64,000 nucleotides of DNA from contig JAPOVL010000025.1 in NCBI GenBank assembly GCA_026708115.1, forward strand, positions 229,289 to 293,288. The letters run 5' to 3'. The translations under genes and the position numbers were made by a program. Source of the stretch: Chloroflexota bacterium (GTDB lineage: Bacteria > Chloroflexota > Anaerolineae > Aggregatilineales > Phototrophicaceae). Below the pieces are notes generated by a model, which did not search any database, had not been told where the DNA came from, and saw nothing but the letters and a program-made list of their open reading frames with translations. Positions 63,912-64,000 of this stretch are shown piece after piece; within the stretch, counting starts at the first letter, position 1; each line of letters begins with the position of its first letter.

Positions 63912-64000
63912 CCTCGATAGAGGACACATGCTGGCAATAAATAAAGGGGCTTATATACGTATGCACACTAAACCTATCACACGTGGAGCAGCCGCCCGTT

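Noticed and set aside
1..64000. tRNA, rRNA and riboswitch genes
   Set aside because: The gaps were read for GTTCGA-type tRNA arms and obvious structured leaders; none was convincing. A covariance-model search would be decisive.

Overview
The window is about 64 kb of a moderately GC-rich bacterial chromosome. It holds roughly 49 protein-coding genes and has no rRNA, tRNA, CRISPR array, prophage or intact transposase that I could recognise. Gene content points to a heterotrophic member of the Chloroflexota, probably an Anaerolineae-like lineage. This is inference from an F420-type luciferase-like oxidoreductase, CUT1 sugar ABC transporters with simple secreted binding proteins, tandem sulfatases, MR/MLE and IlvD/Edd sugar-acid dehydratases, hydantoinase A/B genes, a CRTAC1 protein and many SDR/MDR dehydrogenases. 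No taxonomic marker gene is present to prove it.

Layout. 1-1927: a formate dehydrogenase catalytic subunit running off the left edge. 2251-9697: a small membrane protein, a polyol-type MDR dehydrogenase, four tandem paralogous SDRs, a second MDR dehydrogenase and a rhamnonate-dehydratase-like enolase. 9764-14680: a CUT1 sugar ABC transporter operon ending in a GH32 beta-fructosidase. 15379-18374: two tandem sulfatases. 18570-21716: a secreted protein of eight cysteine-paired repeats. 21739-26203: a BtrH-like protein, an aldonate dehydratase and an MFS transporter. 26225-36357: a leftward gene series (adaptor lipoprotein, FtsX-type permease, two ATPases, CRTAC1 protein, secreted protein, YbaK-like deacylase, PfkB kinase). 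36399-38435: a DUF4965/glutaminase-like protein.

38.5-39.8 kb is a repeat-rich intergenic region. 39812-46218 carries the NADH-dehydrogenase-like formate dehydrogenase subunits, fdhD and two MoeA-type genes. These would supply the electron-transfer partners, sulfuration factor and molybdenum insertion for the enzyme whose catalytic subunit lies 38 kb away. 46324-52140 is a tightly overlapping operon hyuA-hyuB-FAD amine oxidase-SDR. 52368-53315 has a small membrane gene pair followed by a partial tandem duplicate. 53388-55978 is a GH4 glycosidase translationally overlapped by a DEAD-box helicase.

55979-56943 is a second repeat-rich gap sharing repeat families with the first. 56944-63911 holds an M20 peptidase, a lower-GC RhuM gene, a secreted two-repeat protein with Trp/Arg-rich segments, a cupin / 2-hydroxyacid dehydrogenase / HpcH aldolase operon and an F420-type oxidoreductase.

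The metabolic theme is uptake and oxidation of sugars, sugar acids, polyols, sulfated glycans and N-methyl or cyclic amides, with formate oxidation to NADH. Almost no dedicated transcription factors are visible. The most novel items are the eight-repeat secreted protein, the AbrB-fused ABC ATPase, the duplicated small membrane pair, the Trp/Arg-rich secreted protein and a family of palindromic repeats whose inner arms vary but stay complementary.
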